Below, in pieces: positions 1-8,443 of a stretch of 64,000 nt of DNA (the first letter of the stretch is position 1; each line of letters starts with the position of its first letter). The stretch covers positions 1 to 64,000 of the forward strand of contig CANGTU010000005.1 of assembly GCA_947456965.1 (NCBI GenBank), given 5' to 3'. This DNA is from Flavobacteriales bacterium. Its GTDB lineage: Bacteria; Bacteroidota; Bacteroidia; Flavobacteriales_D; Sanyastnellaceae. Under the pieces are notes generated by a model. It saw nothing but the letters and a program-made list of their open reading frames with translations. It had not been told where the DNA came from and did not search any database. The translations under genes were made by a program, and so were the position numbers.

Positions 1-636
1 CTCGGTATCCGGGGCCTCTGCGAATCCATCTCGAGGTCGGGATCCAGTTATGGTAAGATGCACGATTATCTCCACGTGCTTGACTATCTGCATAACAAGG
101 CCGAAGACCAGGAGAAACAACTCTTCAGGGACTATGTGCACCTGTCGGCAAAGCTCAAACTGGATGAATCGGGTATTGCATTCGCTTCGCGGAATTCACT
201 CCCTCGCGCGACGTCCTCGTTTTTCCTGCTGGCCTTTTTTCCTGTATACTCCGCTGCTCGTCTGCTCTGGCTTCCTTTTCTCTCGCTCGTAGAGTGGCTG
301 ATCTCTACCCGCATCCGCGATACTCTGTTCTTCAATTCAATAAGACTCAGTTTCTGGACCTTTCTTGGCCCCTTATGGCTGGGCCTCGTGCCGGCCGTTT
401 CGGCAATCCTGTCGGGAAAGTCCTCTGCTGGCTGGATCACCTTCCTGATCATGTCTTTTGGTGGTATACTTGCCATGCGTTGGAATTCACTGTTTCATCT
501 CGTGCGCAAAAGCCGCCGCTATCGCCTCATGATGAGGTCGCATGGACAAGAAATGGAGACATGGAGAGACCTGCGCCAACAGCTGATACAATCACTCAGG
601 CACTGGAATGAAAAAAGCTCCCGCCCCCGCGATTAA
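1..636 (+). CDS. C-terminal part of a membrane protein, probably a PlsC-type acyltransferase (5' end outside window)
   Basis: The reading frame is open from base 1, so the gene starts upstream; the first in-window Met is at 58 but need not be the start. The visible 211 residues have a soluble beginning, then hydrophobic segments (encoded around 208-290 and 350-480), and a basic, charged tail. The layout of a short amphipathic region followed by IRDTLFFNSIR, paired membrane helices and a basic tail resembles the C-terminal extension of Bacteroidota lysophospholipid acyltransferases. The catalytic HX4D half is not in the window, so this family call is inference. It overlaps the next gene by 29 bp, suggesting translational coupling. 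Confidence 0.45.
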   Translation, partial: LGIRGLCESISRSGSSYGKMHDYLHVLDYLHNKAEDQEKQLFRDYVHLSAKLKLDESGIAFASRNSLPRATSSFFLLAFFPVYSAARLLWLPFLSLVEWLISTRIRDTLFFNSIRLSFWTFLGPLWLGLVPAVSAILSGKSSAGWITFLIMSFGGILAMRWNSLFHLVRKSRRYRLMMRSHGQEMETWRDLRQQLIQSLRHWNEKSSRPRD

Positions 637-1678
637 CGGACTTCAGCATATCGGACTAGCGGTCCGGAATATGGATCGTTGCCTGGTTTTCTACCGCAAA
701 TTTCTCGGGTTGGACATTCCCTTCTTCGATTCAATCGCGCCGGCGCCCCTGATGCGGGTATATACCCGCAACGAGGTAATCACCAAGCGTGCCAGCATGA
801 TTATGAACCTAACAGGTGGTTGCGCAATGGAGGTCATCCGGCCCACAAGCTTTGAACCATCACTTCCTTCCTTCGTAGTGCAGGCTGGAGATGTCGGTAT
901 TTTCATGGTTCAGGTGAAATGTCCGGACGTACGCGCAGCTCACGCATTCTGCCAGCAACATGCACCGGATTCCACGTCTCTGCTATCCGACGACCCGGTA
1001 GGTTCACCGTCTTTTATCCTCAGGGATCCTGACGGGAACTGCTTCCAGTTTGTTCGGGGTAATGGCTGGTTCACCAAGCCAAGAATGCACTCCGGAGGCC
1101 TGCGGGGAGCTGTTGTGGGTGTGACAGATATCGAACGGTCATTTGGGCTTTACCGCGATATGCTGGGCTATAATAAAGTGGTGTATGACCGTGAAGGAGT
1201 TTTTGCCGACTGGGCCTCTCTTCCAGGGGGAGACCAACGCTACCGCCGAGTTCTCCTGACTCAGTCCAAGCCTCCCGGCGGAGGATTCGCACGAGTAACC
1301 GGGAATACAACGATCGAATTGGTGCAAGCGCTCGACCGCCAGCCTGTGCGAATTTTTAAGGGTAGAATCTGGGGAGACTCCGGATTTGTTCATATCGGTC
1401 TCGATGTGAAGGGGATGGATGCCCTCGGTGGTTCACTCGCCAGGTCGGGATTTCCGTTCCGATGTGACAGCCGTGAAGTGCTCGATATGGGTAATACCCG
1501 CGTGCATTGTACCTACATCGATGATCCGGATGGCGTGCTGATTGAGATGATTGAGGTGTACAAAGTGCCCATCGTAGAAAAGTGGGGAATTTATCTCGAC
1601 GTGGAAAAAAGAGACCCCACAAGGCCTCTGCCTGACTTCATGCTCAAGGCTCTTCGCTTCAGCCGCATCAAGGATTGA
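608..1678 (+). CDS. VOC (glyoxalase/dioxygenase fold) family protein with two modules
   Basis: A 356-residue protein with two vicinal-oxygen-chelate modules. The first begins near residue 11 (LQHIGLAVRNMDRCLVFY, His14 a possible metal ligand) and ends with a DPDGNCFQFV strand; the second begins near residue 160 (GAVVGVTDIERSFGLYRDMLGY) and ends with DPDGVLIEMIE. The tandem arrangement can form one complete metal site, as in extradiol dioxygenases and glyoxalase I relatives. No signal peptide is seen, so it is presumably cytoplasmic. The substrate cannot be read from the sequence. The ATG at 608 lies inside the upstream gene. The 3' end overlaps the convergent SDR gene by 11 bp. Confidence 0.8.
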   Translation: MKKAPAPAINGLQHIGLAVRNMDRCLVFYRKFLGLDIPFFDSIAPAPLMRVYTRNEVITKRASMIMNLTGGCAMEVIRPTSFEPSLPSFVVQAGDVGIFMVQVKCPDVRAAHAFCQQHAPDSTSLLSDDPVGSPSFILRDPDGNCFQFVRGNGWFTKPRMHSGGLRGAVVGVTDIERSFGLYRDMLGYNKVVYDREGVFADWASLPGGDQRYRRVLLTQSKPPGGGFARVTGNTTIELVQALDRQPVRIFKGRIWGDSGFVHIGLDVKGMDALGGSLARSGFPFRCDSREVLDMGNTRVHCTYIDDPDGVLIEMIEVYKVPIVEKWGIYLDVEKRDPTRPLPDFMLKALRFSRIKD

Positions 1679-2486
1679 CACTGGATCGGCCCCTCGGGGA
1701 CTGGCGGCGAATCAGGCGGCCAAAGAGCCGAGGAAAGTACCGGTGAATCCAGAGGGCAATCAACTCTTTTCCCCCAACAGCAAACTCCTCATCCCCGGCT
1801 AATGCTCGGCGCAAAATGATCCTGGCGCACACCTCGGGAGGCATACCCCGGGCTTGATTCGCATCCATTTCGCCTGTGGGTTGACCCGTCGCATCAGCAG
1901 CATGTCGGGAAATATCTGTGGCAATAAACCCGGGGGTCACCATAGAAACACGAAGCCCCGCATCCTCATTCTCGAGTCGCAGCGTTTCGAAAAAGCCGTG
2001 CAGGGCATGTTTTGCAGCGGCATAGGCGGATCGCTCATAGAAGCCCCACTTGCCGGCCAGACTGCTCATGACAACCAAGAGGCCCCCGCCGTTTCTGAGC
2101 ATCTCCGGTACCACCAGCTTGGTGAGTGCTACCGGCCCGAAATAGTTGACCTCCATCAGCTCCCGGTCAAGTGCCAGAGGACTTGAAAGGGCCCGGCTAC
2201 GCTGGCTGCGTCCTCCATTGTGTATAAGCACATCAGGAGGCCCGGCTTCAGCCAGGACGCGTGATGCCGCAAGCTGAATCGATTCAGTGCTGGTAAGGTC
2301 CATTGGAATCAATAGTACACGCGATGGATCCTGACATGAAGCACGCACGCGCTCCAGCGCCGCGGCATTGCGGGCTGAAAGAACCAGACGGGCGCCAGCG
2401 GAAGAGCAGGCATATGCCAACTGTTCGCCAATGCCAGAGCTGCCGCCAGTAATCCAAACCAGTTGGTCAGTGAGTGCTTTGGTCAT
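1668..2486 (-). CDS. SDR-family oxidoreductase (DHRS7-like)
   Basis: A 272-residue classical short-chain dehydrogenase/reductase. The NAD(P)-binding motif TGGSSGIG is at residues 13-20, the NNAG position reads NGG at 90-92, catalytic Ser is at 141/142 and YxxxK is Tyr155/Lys159, followed by the PG motif (TPGFIAT). The C-terminal end is basic and hydrophobic (IHRYFPRLFGRLIRR), as in DHRS7-like members that associate with membranes. SDRs of this type reduce or oxidise carbonyl/hydroxyl groups of lipids or other small molecules; the substrate here is unknown. It is transcribed away from the response regulator at 2592, and the 105-bp gap carries a repeat-type operator. Confidence 0.85.
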   Translation of the reverse strand: MTKALTDQLVWITGGSSGIGEQLAYACSSAGARLVLSARNAAALERVRASCQDPSRVLLIPMDLTSTESIQLAASRVLAEAGPPDVLIHNGGRSQRSRALSSPLALDRELMEVNYFGPVALTKLVVPEMLRNGGGLLVVMSSLAGKWGFYERSAYAAAKHALHGFFETLRLENEDAGLRVSMVTPGFIATDISRHAADATGQPTGEMDANQARGMPPEVCARIILRRALAGDEEFAVGGKELIALWIHRYFPRLFGRLIRRQSPRGRSSVNP

Positions 2487-2507
2487 GCAAACTCTTTTCG
2501 AACGCCC

Positions 2508-2542
2508 GTTAAGGTTAAGGTTACATTAACCCGAACTTAACC
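2508..2542 (+). promoter_or_regulatory. Candidate operator for an OmpR/PhoB-type regulator (11-bp periodic TTAA repeats)
   Basis: TTAA occurs at 2515-2518, 2526-2529 and 2537-2540, exactly 11 bp apart, with a further copy at 2509-2512 inside a GTTAAGGTTAAG direct repeat. Eleven-base direct-repeat spacing is typical of PhoB/OmpR-family binding sites. The block ends 12 bp before TAACTTCG (2553-2560), a near match to the -7 element TAnnTTTG, where an activator could replace the -33 element. The gene downstream encodes such a regulator, so autoregulation is inferred. The site could also act on the divergent SDR gene. Confidence 0.5.
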
Positions 2543-2591
2543 TGCCGCAAGGTAACTTCGCAACGCCGAATAAAGCTAAATCCAGGGGATT

Positions 2592-3269
2592 ATGCGAAAA
2601 CAGAAAATTCTCCTCGTCGATGATGAACAGGATATCCTCGACCTGATCGCCTATAACCTGGAACGCGAAGGCTATGAGGTAATGACCGCACCCAACGGGA
2701 GAAAGGCACTCCAACTGGCATTATCCAACATACCCGATCTTGTTCTGCTGGATGTCATGATGCCCGAAATGGACGGCATGGAAACGTGTCGGGAAATGCG
2801 TGATAATCCGAATCTCCGGAATGTGCGTATCGCTTTCCTCACAGCCCGAAACGAAGACTACAGTCAGATTGCCGGTTTTGATGCCGGAGCTGATGATTAC
2901 ATTTCGAAACCCATCAAACCACGCGTTCTGGTTTCGCGGGTGAAGGCCCTGCTCAGACGGCCATCCGGAAGCGAAGAGGATGGCACAGGGCTGCCGGCCA
3001 CGGGAATTGTCATTGACAAAGAACGCTATGTAGTATACAAGGACGGTGAGCAACTGTCGCTGCCCAAAAAGGAATTTGAACTGCTGGCGCTGCTTACTTC
3101 CGCGCCCGGGCGGGTTTTTACCCGGGAAAATATCTTGTCAAGTGTGTGGGGCAATGATGTTATCGTGGGCGATAGAACCATCGATGTCCATATCCGGAAA
3201 CTGCGCGAAAAACTCGGGGACGAATACTTCAAGACCGTCAAGGGCGTGGGGTATAAATTTGAACCGTGA
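2592..3269 (+). CDS. Response regulator, OmpR/PhoB family (receiver plus winged helix)
   Basis: A 225-residue DNA-binding response regulator. The receiver domain covers about residues 4-120, with acidic pocket Asp10/Asp11, phospho-acceptor Asp54 (VLLDVMMPEMDG), Thr84 and Lys106. The effector domain (about 130-224) is a winged helix with the typical FELLALL, GDRTIDVHIRKLREKLG and VKGVGYKFEP segments. The best guess is a PhoB-type regulator paired with the downstream PhoR-like kinase; the order phoB-phoR with overlap is common. No phosphate uptake genes (pst, phoU) are in the window, so the phosphate role is not proven. A repeat operator upstream suggests autoregulation. Confidence 0.9.
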   Translation: MRKQKILLVDDEQDILDLIAYNLEREGYEVMTAPNGRKALQLALSNIPDLVLLDVMMPEMDGMETCREMRDNPNLRNVRIAFLTARNEDYSQIAGFDAGADDYISKPIKPRVLVSRVKALLRRPSGSEEDGTGLPATGIVIDKERYVVYKDGEQLSLPKKEFELLALLTSAPGRVFTRENILSSVWGNDVIVGDRTIDVHIRKLREKLGDEYFKTVKGVGYKFEP

Positions 3270-4312
3270 AACCGGAACGGACTCCAAGAGGGGTCGCCCT
3301 GGCCTCAGCTCTGCTGGTTACCGGCCTGACGGCGATTTCCTACGCCATGACAGTCTACTTCCTGGACCACAATGTGGAGTGGCTGTGGATCGCTGTGCTT
3401 ATTCTCCTCGGCTTTCCAATTTCCTATTTTACCATCCACTTCTTTATAGAGAAATTCCTTTATCACAAGGTCAAAATTATCTACAAGACCATCCACCAGC
3501 TGAAGTCCAGAGGCGAACGAACCCGCATTGAAATGGGGTCCGATGTACTGGGCCAGATCAATGAGGAGGTAGCGGATTGGGCTGAGGAGCGTATCCGGGA
3601 AATCAAGGAACTCCAGGCCGCTGACAATTTCAGAAGAGACTTCATCGGAAACCTCGCCCACGAGCTTAAGACTCCTCTCTTCACCATTCAGGGATACCTC
3701 GAAACAGTGCTCGATAGTGATATGGGGGATCAGGTTACGGCCCGTCAGTTCCTCGAAAAGGCCAATAAGAGCTGCGATCGTCTGGCCGGACTCATCAAGG
3801 ACCTCGACCAGATAACGCGCTTCGAAAGCGGAAATGTGCCCCTCGATATTTCGCGTTTTGACGTCGTTGACCTCAGTAGACACTGCACCGAAAGCCTGGA
3901 GCAAATGGCCTCAGAGAAAAACATAACCCTCACGCTCCGCAATCCGAACGAACGGCCTATCTATGTGAATGGTGACAAGGGAAAGATCGAACAGGTCATT
4001 CTTAACCTCCTGGTGAACAGCATCAACTACGGAAGGGAAAACGGTGAAACCCGTATCCGGTTCTACGATATGGCAGACAATATCCTGATCGAGGTCGCCG
4101 ACGATGGGATCGGCATGGCCAAGCACCACCTTGCACGGGTATTCGAGCGCTTCTACCGGGTGGATACAAGCCGTTCAAGACACGAGGGAGGATCCGGTCT
4201 GGGACTGGCCATATGCAAGCATATTATCGAAAGCCACGGTCAGACCATCACGGTCAGGAGCTCCGAGGGTGTCGGAAGTACATTCGGATTTACCCTGCAA
4301 AAGGCTCCTTGA
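3266..4312 (+). CDS. PhoR-like sensor histidine kinase
   Basis: A 348-residue membrane histidine kinase starting at GTG 3266, overlapping the regulator stop by 4 bp (GTGA), so the pair is translationally coupled. Two membrane helices lie at about residues 10-32 and 38-60, separated by only a few residues, leaving almost no periplasmic sensor. A linker or HAMP-like region follows (about 65-120). The H-box AHELKTP carries phospho-acceptor His132; the ATPase part has an N-box (ILNLLVNSINYG), a G1 box (DDGIGM) and a G2 box (GGSGLGLAI). No PAS domain is obvious. The missing sensor loop fits PhoR-type kinases that sense through membrane partners, but this is inference. Confidence 0.88.
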   Translation: MKPERTPRGVALASALLVTGLTAISYAMTVYFLDHNVEWLWIAVLILLGFPISYFTIHFFIEKFLYHKVKIIYKTIHQLKSRGERTRIEMGSDVLGQINEEVADWAEERIREIKELQAADNFRRDFIGNLAHELKTPLFTIQGYLETVLDSDMGDQVTARQFLEKANKSCDRLAGLIKDLDQITRFESGNVPLDISRFDVVDLSRHCTESLEQMASEKNITLTLRNPNERPIYVNGDKGKIEQVILNLLVNSINYGRENGETRIRFYDMADNILIEVADDGIGMAKHHLARVFERFYRVDTSRSRHEGGSGLGLAICKHIIESHGQTITVRSSEGVGSTFGFTLQKAP

Positions 4313-4951
4313 TCAGCCGCGGACGAACGGATTGGTGCGCTTCTCCACGCCAATCGTCGTGGCTGGTCCGTGACCGGAATGCACCATGTAATGGTCGGGT
4401 AAGGTGTACATCTTTTCGCCTATGCTTCGGAGGAGTTGGGCATGGTCACACATGGGAAGATCCGTCCTCCCAATGCTCCCCTTAAACAGGACATCCCCAG
4501 AGAGAATAGTCCCGGTGCCGTGATGAACCAAAGCAATATGGCCCGGGGAATGTCCAGGTACATCCAGAACAGTCCACTGCATAGCCCCCAGAGGAAGGAG
4601 ATCTCCTTCAGCTATGAACTGGGCGGGGAGAGGAGACTCCCGGTAAGGAACTCCCCACATCAGACTGGCCGAAGCCGCCCGCTCGAGTATAGGCAACTCA
4701 CCACGGGAGGCTATCAAGGGCAAGCCATAGCGCTCCGCGCATGAGCGATTGCCTAAGATATGATCGAGGTGGCAATGGGTATTGATGATCATAACTGGCC
4801 GATAACCCTTCTTATCAATGAAGGAGAATAATTCTTCATCCTCTTCTTCATCCACCATACCGGGGTCAAGGATGAAGCATAACCCCGAAACATCTGCTAC
4901 GATATAGGTGTTTTCCTGGAACGGATTAAAGGCGAATGCGTGCAACTCCAT
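4313..4951 (-). CDS. Metallo-beta-lactamase-fold hydrolase (glyoxalase II / YcbL-like)
   Basis: A 212-residue protein starting MELHAFAFNPFQENTY, typical of small bacterial glyoxalase II-like enzymes; an in-frame ATG at 4987 adds 12 residues without family character, so 4951 was chosen. The metal motif THCHLDH (HxHxDH) is clear, followed by GHSPGHIAL, SGDVLFKGSIGRTDLP and HSGHGPATTIG, which supply the remaining ligands of a two-metal site. The family hydrolyses thioesters such as S-lactoylglutathione analogues or related small molecules; the substrate is unknown. It is cytoplasmic by lack of a signal sequence. Its stop abuts the histidine kinase stop (convergent, no gap). Confidence 0.82.
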   Translation of the reverse strand: MELHAFAFNPFQENTYIVADVSGLCFILDPGMVDEEEDEELFSFIDKKGYRPVMIINTHCHLDHILGNRSCAERYGLPLIASRGELPILERAASASLMWGVPYRESPLPAQFIAEGDLLPLGAMQWTVLDVPGHSPGHIALVHHGTGTILSGDVLFKGSIGRTDLPMCDHAQLLRSIGEKMYTLPDHYMVHSGHGPATTIGVEKRTNPFVRG

Positions 4952-5080
4952 AGGGCAAAGATCGCTCCTGAGCTGGGGGGAACCCACTGATGAAATGGTA
5001 TATCGTTTTCAACCCTCCACCCCCGCATTCATATCTCCCGCATGGGTACCGGAGGTTATCTTTACACGTCACTTCACCTG

Positions 5081-8000
5081 ATGCACTTCAGACCGTCCAT
5101 ACTCCTCATGTCTATGCTCCTGTCTGCCGGGGTCTCCGGTCAGTTCTATCAGGGCTCCAATGTGGAATTTGGTAAGAACAGGGTGCAATACAAGGACTTT
5201 GAATGGTTTTACTATCCCGGTGAGCATTTTGAAGTGTACTACTACCTGGGTGGTGAACAACTGGCCCAATACACGCTCATTTCAGCCGAGCGTAACCTGG
5301 TGGATATTCAGCAATTCTTCGACTTTGCGCTGGAAGACAAGGTGCAGATACTGACCTACCTGAAGCAGTCCGAATTCCGCCAAAGCAATATCGGTATCAC
5401 CGGAGATGACCAGTTTAATATCGGCGGTGCCGCCCGCATATTGGGCAATAAGATGTTTGTGTTTTACGAAGGGGACCACGCTCGACTGGAAAAACAAGTT
5501 CGCGAGAATATCTCCCGTATTGTCTTTTCTCAGATGATGTATGGTGGCGACTGGAAGGATGTCATCAAGAGTTCGACCTTGCTTTCTATTCCGGAATGGT
5601 ACGAAGAGGGCATTATCCGATATGCGGCAACAGGTCCTACATCGGGTAGCCAGTGGTTTATCCGTGACAAGGCGCAGGAAAAGCGTTTCCGCTCGCTGAA
5701 CCGCCTATACGGCGAAGAGGCAGGCCTGGCTGGTGAGGCCTTCTGGAACTACATCGCCGAGGTCTACGGGGCATCCGTTATTCCCAATATCCTCTACATG
5801 GCGCGGGTGAGCAGAAATATCGAAAGTGGATTCCTATTCGTGCTGGGACAGTCCGTTGATACCCTTACCCGAGACTTTATCCGCTATTATTCCTCGCGCA
5901 GTGGCACACCGCGCATGCAGGCAGTGCCTGGCGAACCGATGCCACCCGCCGGCAGCGACCGCCAATCCTTGCGCAACTGGCAACGCCAGTCCAGATTTCT
6001 GGGCCAGATGCAGGTGAAGTACCGGAAGAAGTACCGCTACACCCACTTCAGTCTGTCTCCGGAAGGGGAGCATATTGCATACGTCACCAATGAGCTCGGT
6101 CAGTACCGCGTTTGGCTGTATGACCGTTCAACGCACCGGTCAAGGTGTATTCTCAAACGTGAATATCGCCTGGACCGGATTCAGGATGAAAGTTTTCCTG
6201 TTCTGGCCTGGCATCCATCAGGAGAAATCCTCACCATCGTTTCAGAAAAAAAGGGCAGGGCGTTCATCGGGCAATATGCGCTGACCGACAAGAAGTGGAC
6301 GGAGAAGGAACTCTTCAGACTGGAGAAGGTGGTGTCCATGGACTACAGCATGGATGGCAAGCGCATCATCATGAGTGGTGTAAACAGGGGCCAGACAGAC
6401 CTCTACCTCTATCAGGTCATCGGCAATAACTACGAGCAACTGACGAATGACGTGTACGATGATATGAGCCCCCGGTTCATCGGCCGGGGTGAGGCCATCA
6501 TCTTCTCATCCAACAGGCCTGATGATACATTGCGCAAGGAGGTCTCCATAGACCAGTACCCACTGGCCAAAGATGTTTTTATCCTGGATATAGCGAATCG
6601 TTCACGTGTGCTGGAGCGAATTACCTCAACGCCTGATGTGGACGAAGAGCATCCTTCCGGCTATTCCAACAAGCATTATACTTACCTCGCAAAGCAGGGC
6701 GGTGTGACCAACCGGTTTATGTCGCGCATTGACAGCACCATAGCTCGCGTGGATACCATCATTCACTACCGGTATTTCACCGTTAGCCAGACGCTCTCCG
6801 ACTTTCCACGCAGCCCAGGCTTCTATCAGTTTGAAGAGGGAAGCGGTGAATACCTGCTCTCTTTCCGTAAGGGCTCACAGCCTATCATCTTGTTGGGTGA
6901 ACGCGAAGCCGACAGGCCATTCGGAAATGCACGCTCAAGTGAACCATCAGGTGCACCGCAGCAACAAACGGAGCCGGCTGGCGGTAACCTGGTGCGAATG
7001 GATGTTCCACCCCCTCCGGGGGAGGTGGATATCCGCAACTATGTCTTCGAGGATGAGAGAAAAGATTATCAGTACAATAAACAGACAGTTCGGATCACAG
7101 AAGTGGGCACAGCCGACTCGACCGCGTCGTCCGGACTAACAAAGACGGTTCAGATTCCGAAGTCGCGCAACTACCGCCTCAATTTCTCCACAGATTATGT
7201 GCTCACTCAGGTCGATAATAGCTTTACCAGTGCTTTCTATCAGAATTTTTCAGGACCTACAAGTATCAACCCGGGAATTTCCGGACTGATCAAACTAGGT
7301 GTCAGCGATCTGCTCGAGGATTATAAAATAGTAGGGGGATTCCGCCTGAGTGGAGATCTTCAGAACAATGACTACGGACTGAGTTTCGAAAATCTCAAGA
7401 GCCGGTGGGACAAGCGAATCATGTTTCAGCGACAGTCGCAGTTCCAGGCCGTTCAGTTCAGCTTCTTTCGAGTCCATACCCACAGTTTTACCTGGCAATG
7501 GCGATATCCGTTTTCCGAACTCTCATCGCTGCGCATCACGGGAATCCTCAGGCATGACCGTGTAGTTCTGCTTTCCGTGGATCCACAAAGCCTGATAACC
7601 CCAAATGCCAATGAATACAATGCAGGTGCCCGGCTGGAATATGTATTTGACAATACCATTAACCGGGGTCTCAACCTGTTTAATGGAACTCGCTACAAGT
7701 TCTGGCTCGAGCGCTACCAACAACCCGACAGCTGGAATGAACGTACTGACTTCAATGTGGCTGGGTTTGATTTCCGTCACTACCGGAGGATACACCGGGA
7801 GCTGATCGCGGCAGTGCGTGTGGCTGGGGCAACAACCTTTGGTCGATATCGGCTCGTGCATTACCTCGGAGGTGTCGACAATTGGCTGTTTCAGCGCATC
7901 GACAACTCAACACCTATCTCCACAGATCAGGATTACAACTTCCAGAGTTTTGCCGGTCCGATGAGGGGATTCCTGGTGAACGCCCGCAATGGTAACTCGG

Positions 8001-8353
8001 TAGCCATGAGCAGTGCCGAAATCCGCTGGCCCGTGTTCAAGCATCTGCTCAATAAGCCCATCCGGAGTGATTTTGTAGAAAACTTTCAGGTGGTAACTTT
8101 CCTGGATGCCGGCACGGCTTGGACTGGTCGTGACCCCTACTCAGAAGAAAATTCCTTCAACCAAACGGTGGTGGATCAGAATCCCGTTACCGTCACTGTG
8201 GACAATAATCGCGAACCTATTATCTACGGCTACGGGTTCGGACTGCGGTCCAGGGTACTGGGCTATTTTATTCGCGCTGACTGGGCCTGGGGTGTGGATG
8301 ACGGACAAGTGCTGCCCAGGGTATTCTATCTGAGTTTAAACCTCGACTTCTGA
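5081..8353 (+). CDS. Exported TolB-like propeller protein with pseudo-peptidase domain and outer-membrane barrel
   Basis: A 1090-residue protein with signal peptide and predicted cleavage VSG|QFYQ; ATG 5081 is preferred over 5042 because it begins the signal peptide and TATCTTTA (5057-5064) sits just upstream as a near -7 element. Residues about 21-260 resemble the MA-type gluzincin domain seen in bacterial TolB-like proteins, but the HExxH position reads FSQMMY (149-154), so catalysis is probably lost although IPEWYEEG (170-177) remains. Residues about 330-640 contain PD40/TolB-type blades. From about 700 to the end the sequence alternates like a beta barrel and ends YLSLNLDF with a terminal aromatic, resembling the Omp85/surface-antigen barrel. 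Likely outer-membrane; role unknown. Confidence 0.75.
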   Translation: MHFRPSILLMSMLLSAGVSGQFYQGSNVEFGKNRVQYKDFEWFYYPGEHFEVYYYLGGEQLAQYTLISAERNLVDIQQFFDFALEDKVQILTYLKQSEFRQSNIGITGDDQFNIGGAARILGNKMFVFYEGDHARLEKQVRENISRIVFSQMMYGGDWKDVIKSSTLLSIPEWYEEGIIRYAATGPTSGSQWFIRDKAQEKRFRSLNRLYGEEAGLAGEAFWNYIAEVYGASVIPNILYMARVSRNIESGFLFVLGQSVDTLTRDFIRYYSSRSGTPRMQAVPGEPMPPAGSDRQSLRNWQRQSRFLGQMQVKYRKKYRYTHFSLSPEGEHIAYVTNELGQYRVWLYDRSTHRSRCILKREYRLDRIQDESFPVLAWHPSGEILTIVSEKKGRAFIGQYALTDKKWTEKELFRLEKVVSMDYSMDGKRIIMSGVNRGQTDLYLYQVIGNNYEQLTNDVYDDMSPRFIGRGEAIIFSSNRPDDTLRKEVSIDQYPLAKDVFILDIANRSRVLERITSTPDVDEEHPSGYSNKHYTYLAKQGGVTNRFMSRIDSTIARVDTIIHYRYFTVSQTLSDFPRSPGFYQFEEGSGEYLLSFRKGSQPIILLGEREADRPFGNARSSEPSGAPQQQTEPAGGNLVRMDVPPPPGEVDIRNYVFEDERKDYQYNKQTVRITEVGTADSTASSGLTKTVQIPKSRNYRLNFSTDYVLTQVDNSFTSAFYQNFSGPTSINPGISGLIKLGVSDLLEDYKIVGGFRLSGDLQNNDYGLSFENLKSRWDKRIMFQRQSQFQAVQFSFFRVHTHSFTWQWRYPFSELSSLRITGILRHDRVVLLSVDPQSLITPNANEYNAGARLEYVFDNTINRGLNLFNGTRYKFWLERYQQPDSWNERTDFNVAGFDFRHYRRIHRELIAAVRVAGATTFGRYRLVHYLGGVDNWLFQRIDNSTPISTDQDYNFQSFAGPMRGFLVNARNGNSVAMSSAEIRWPVFKHLLNKPIRSDFVENFQVVTFLDAGTAWTGRDPYSEENSFNQTVVDQNPVTVTVDNNREPIIYGYGFGLRSRVLGYFIRADWAWGVDDGQVLPRVFYLSLNLDF

Positions 8354-8443
8354 TCCGCTTCTGGAACTGTTGTCCTGATATGATTTCGGGGAACTCAAAT
8401 ACCCGACCCAAGCGTTGAGAAACAACAGGCCCGCTGGATCAGC

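Noticed and set aside
2592-4312. Firm assignment as phosphate PhoBR
   Set aside because: Domain types fit, but no pst, phoU or phosphatase genes are linked here, so the signal sensed is left open.
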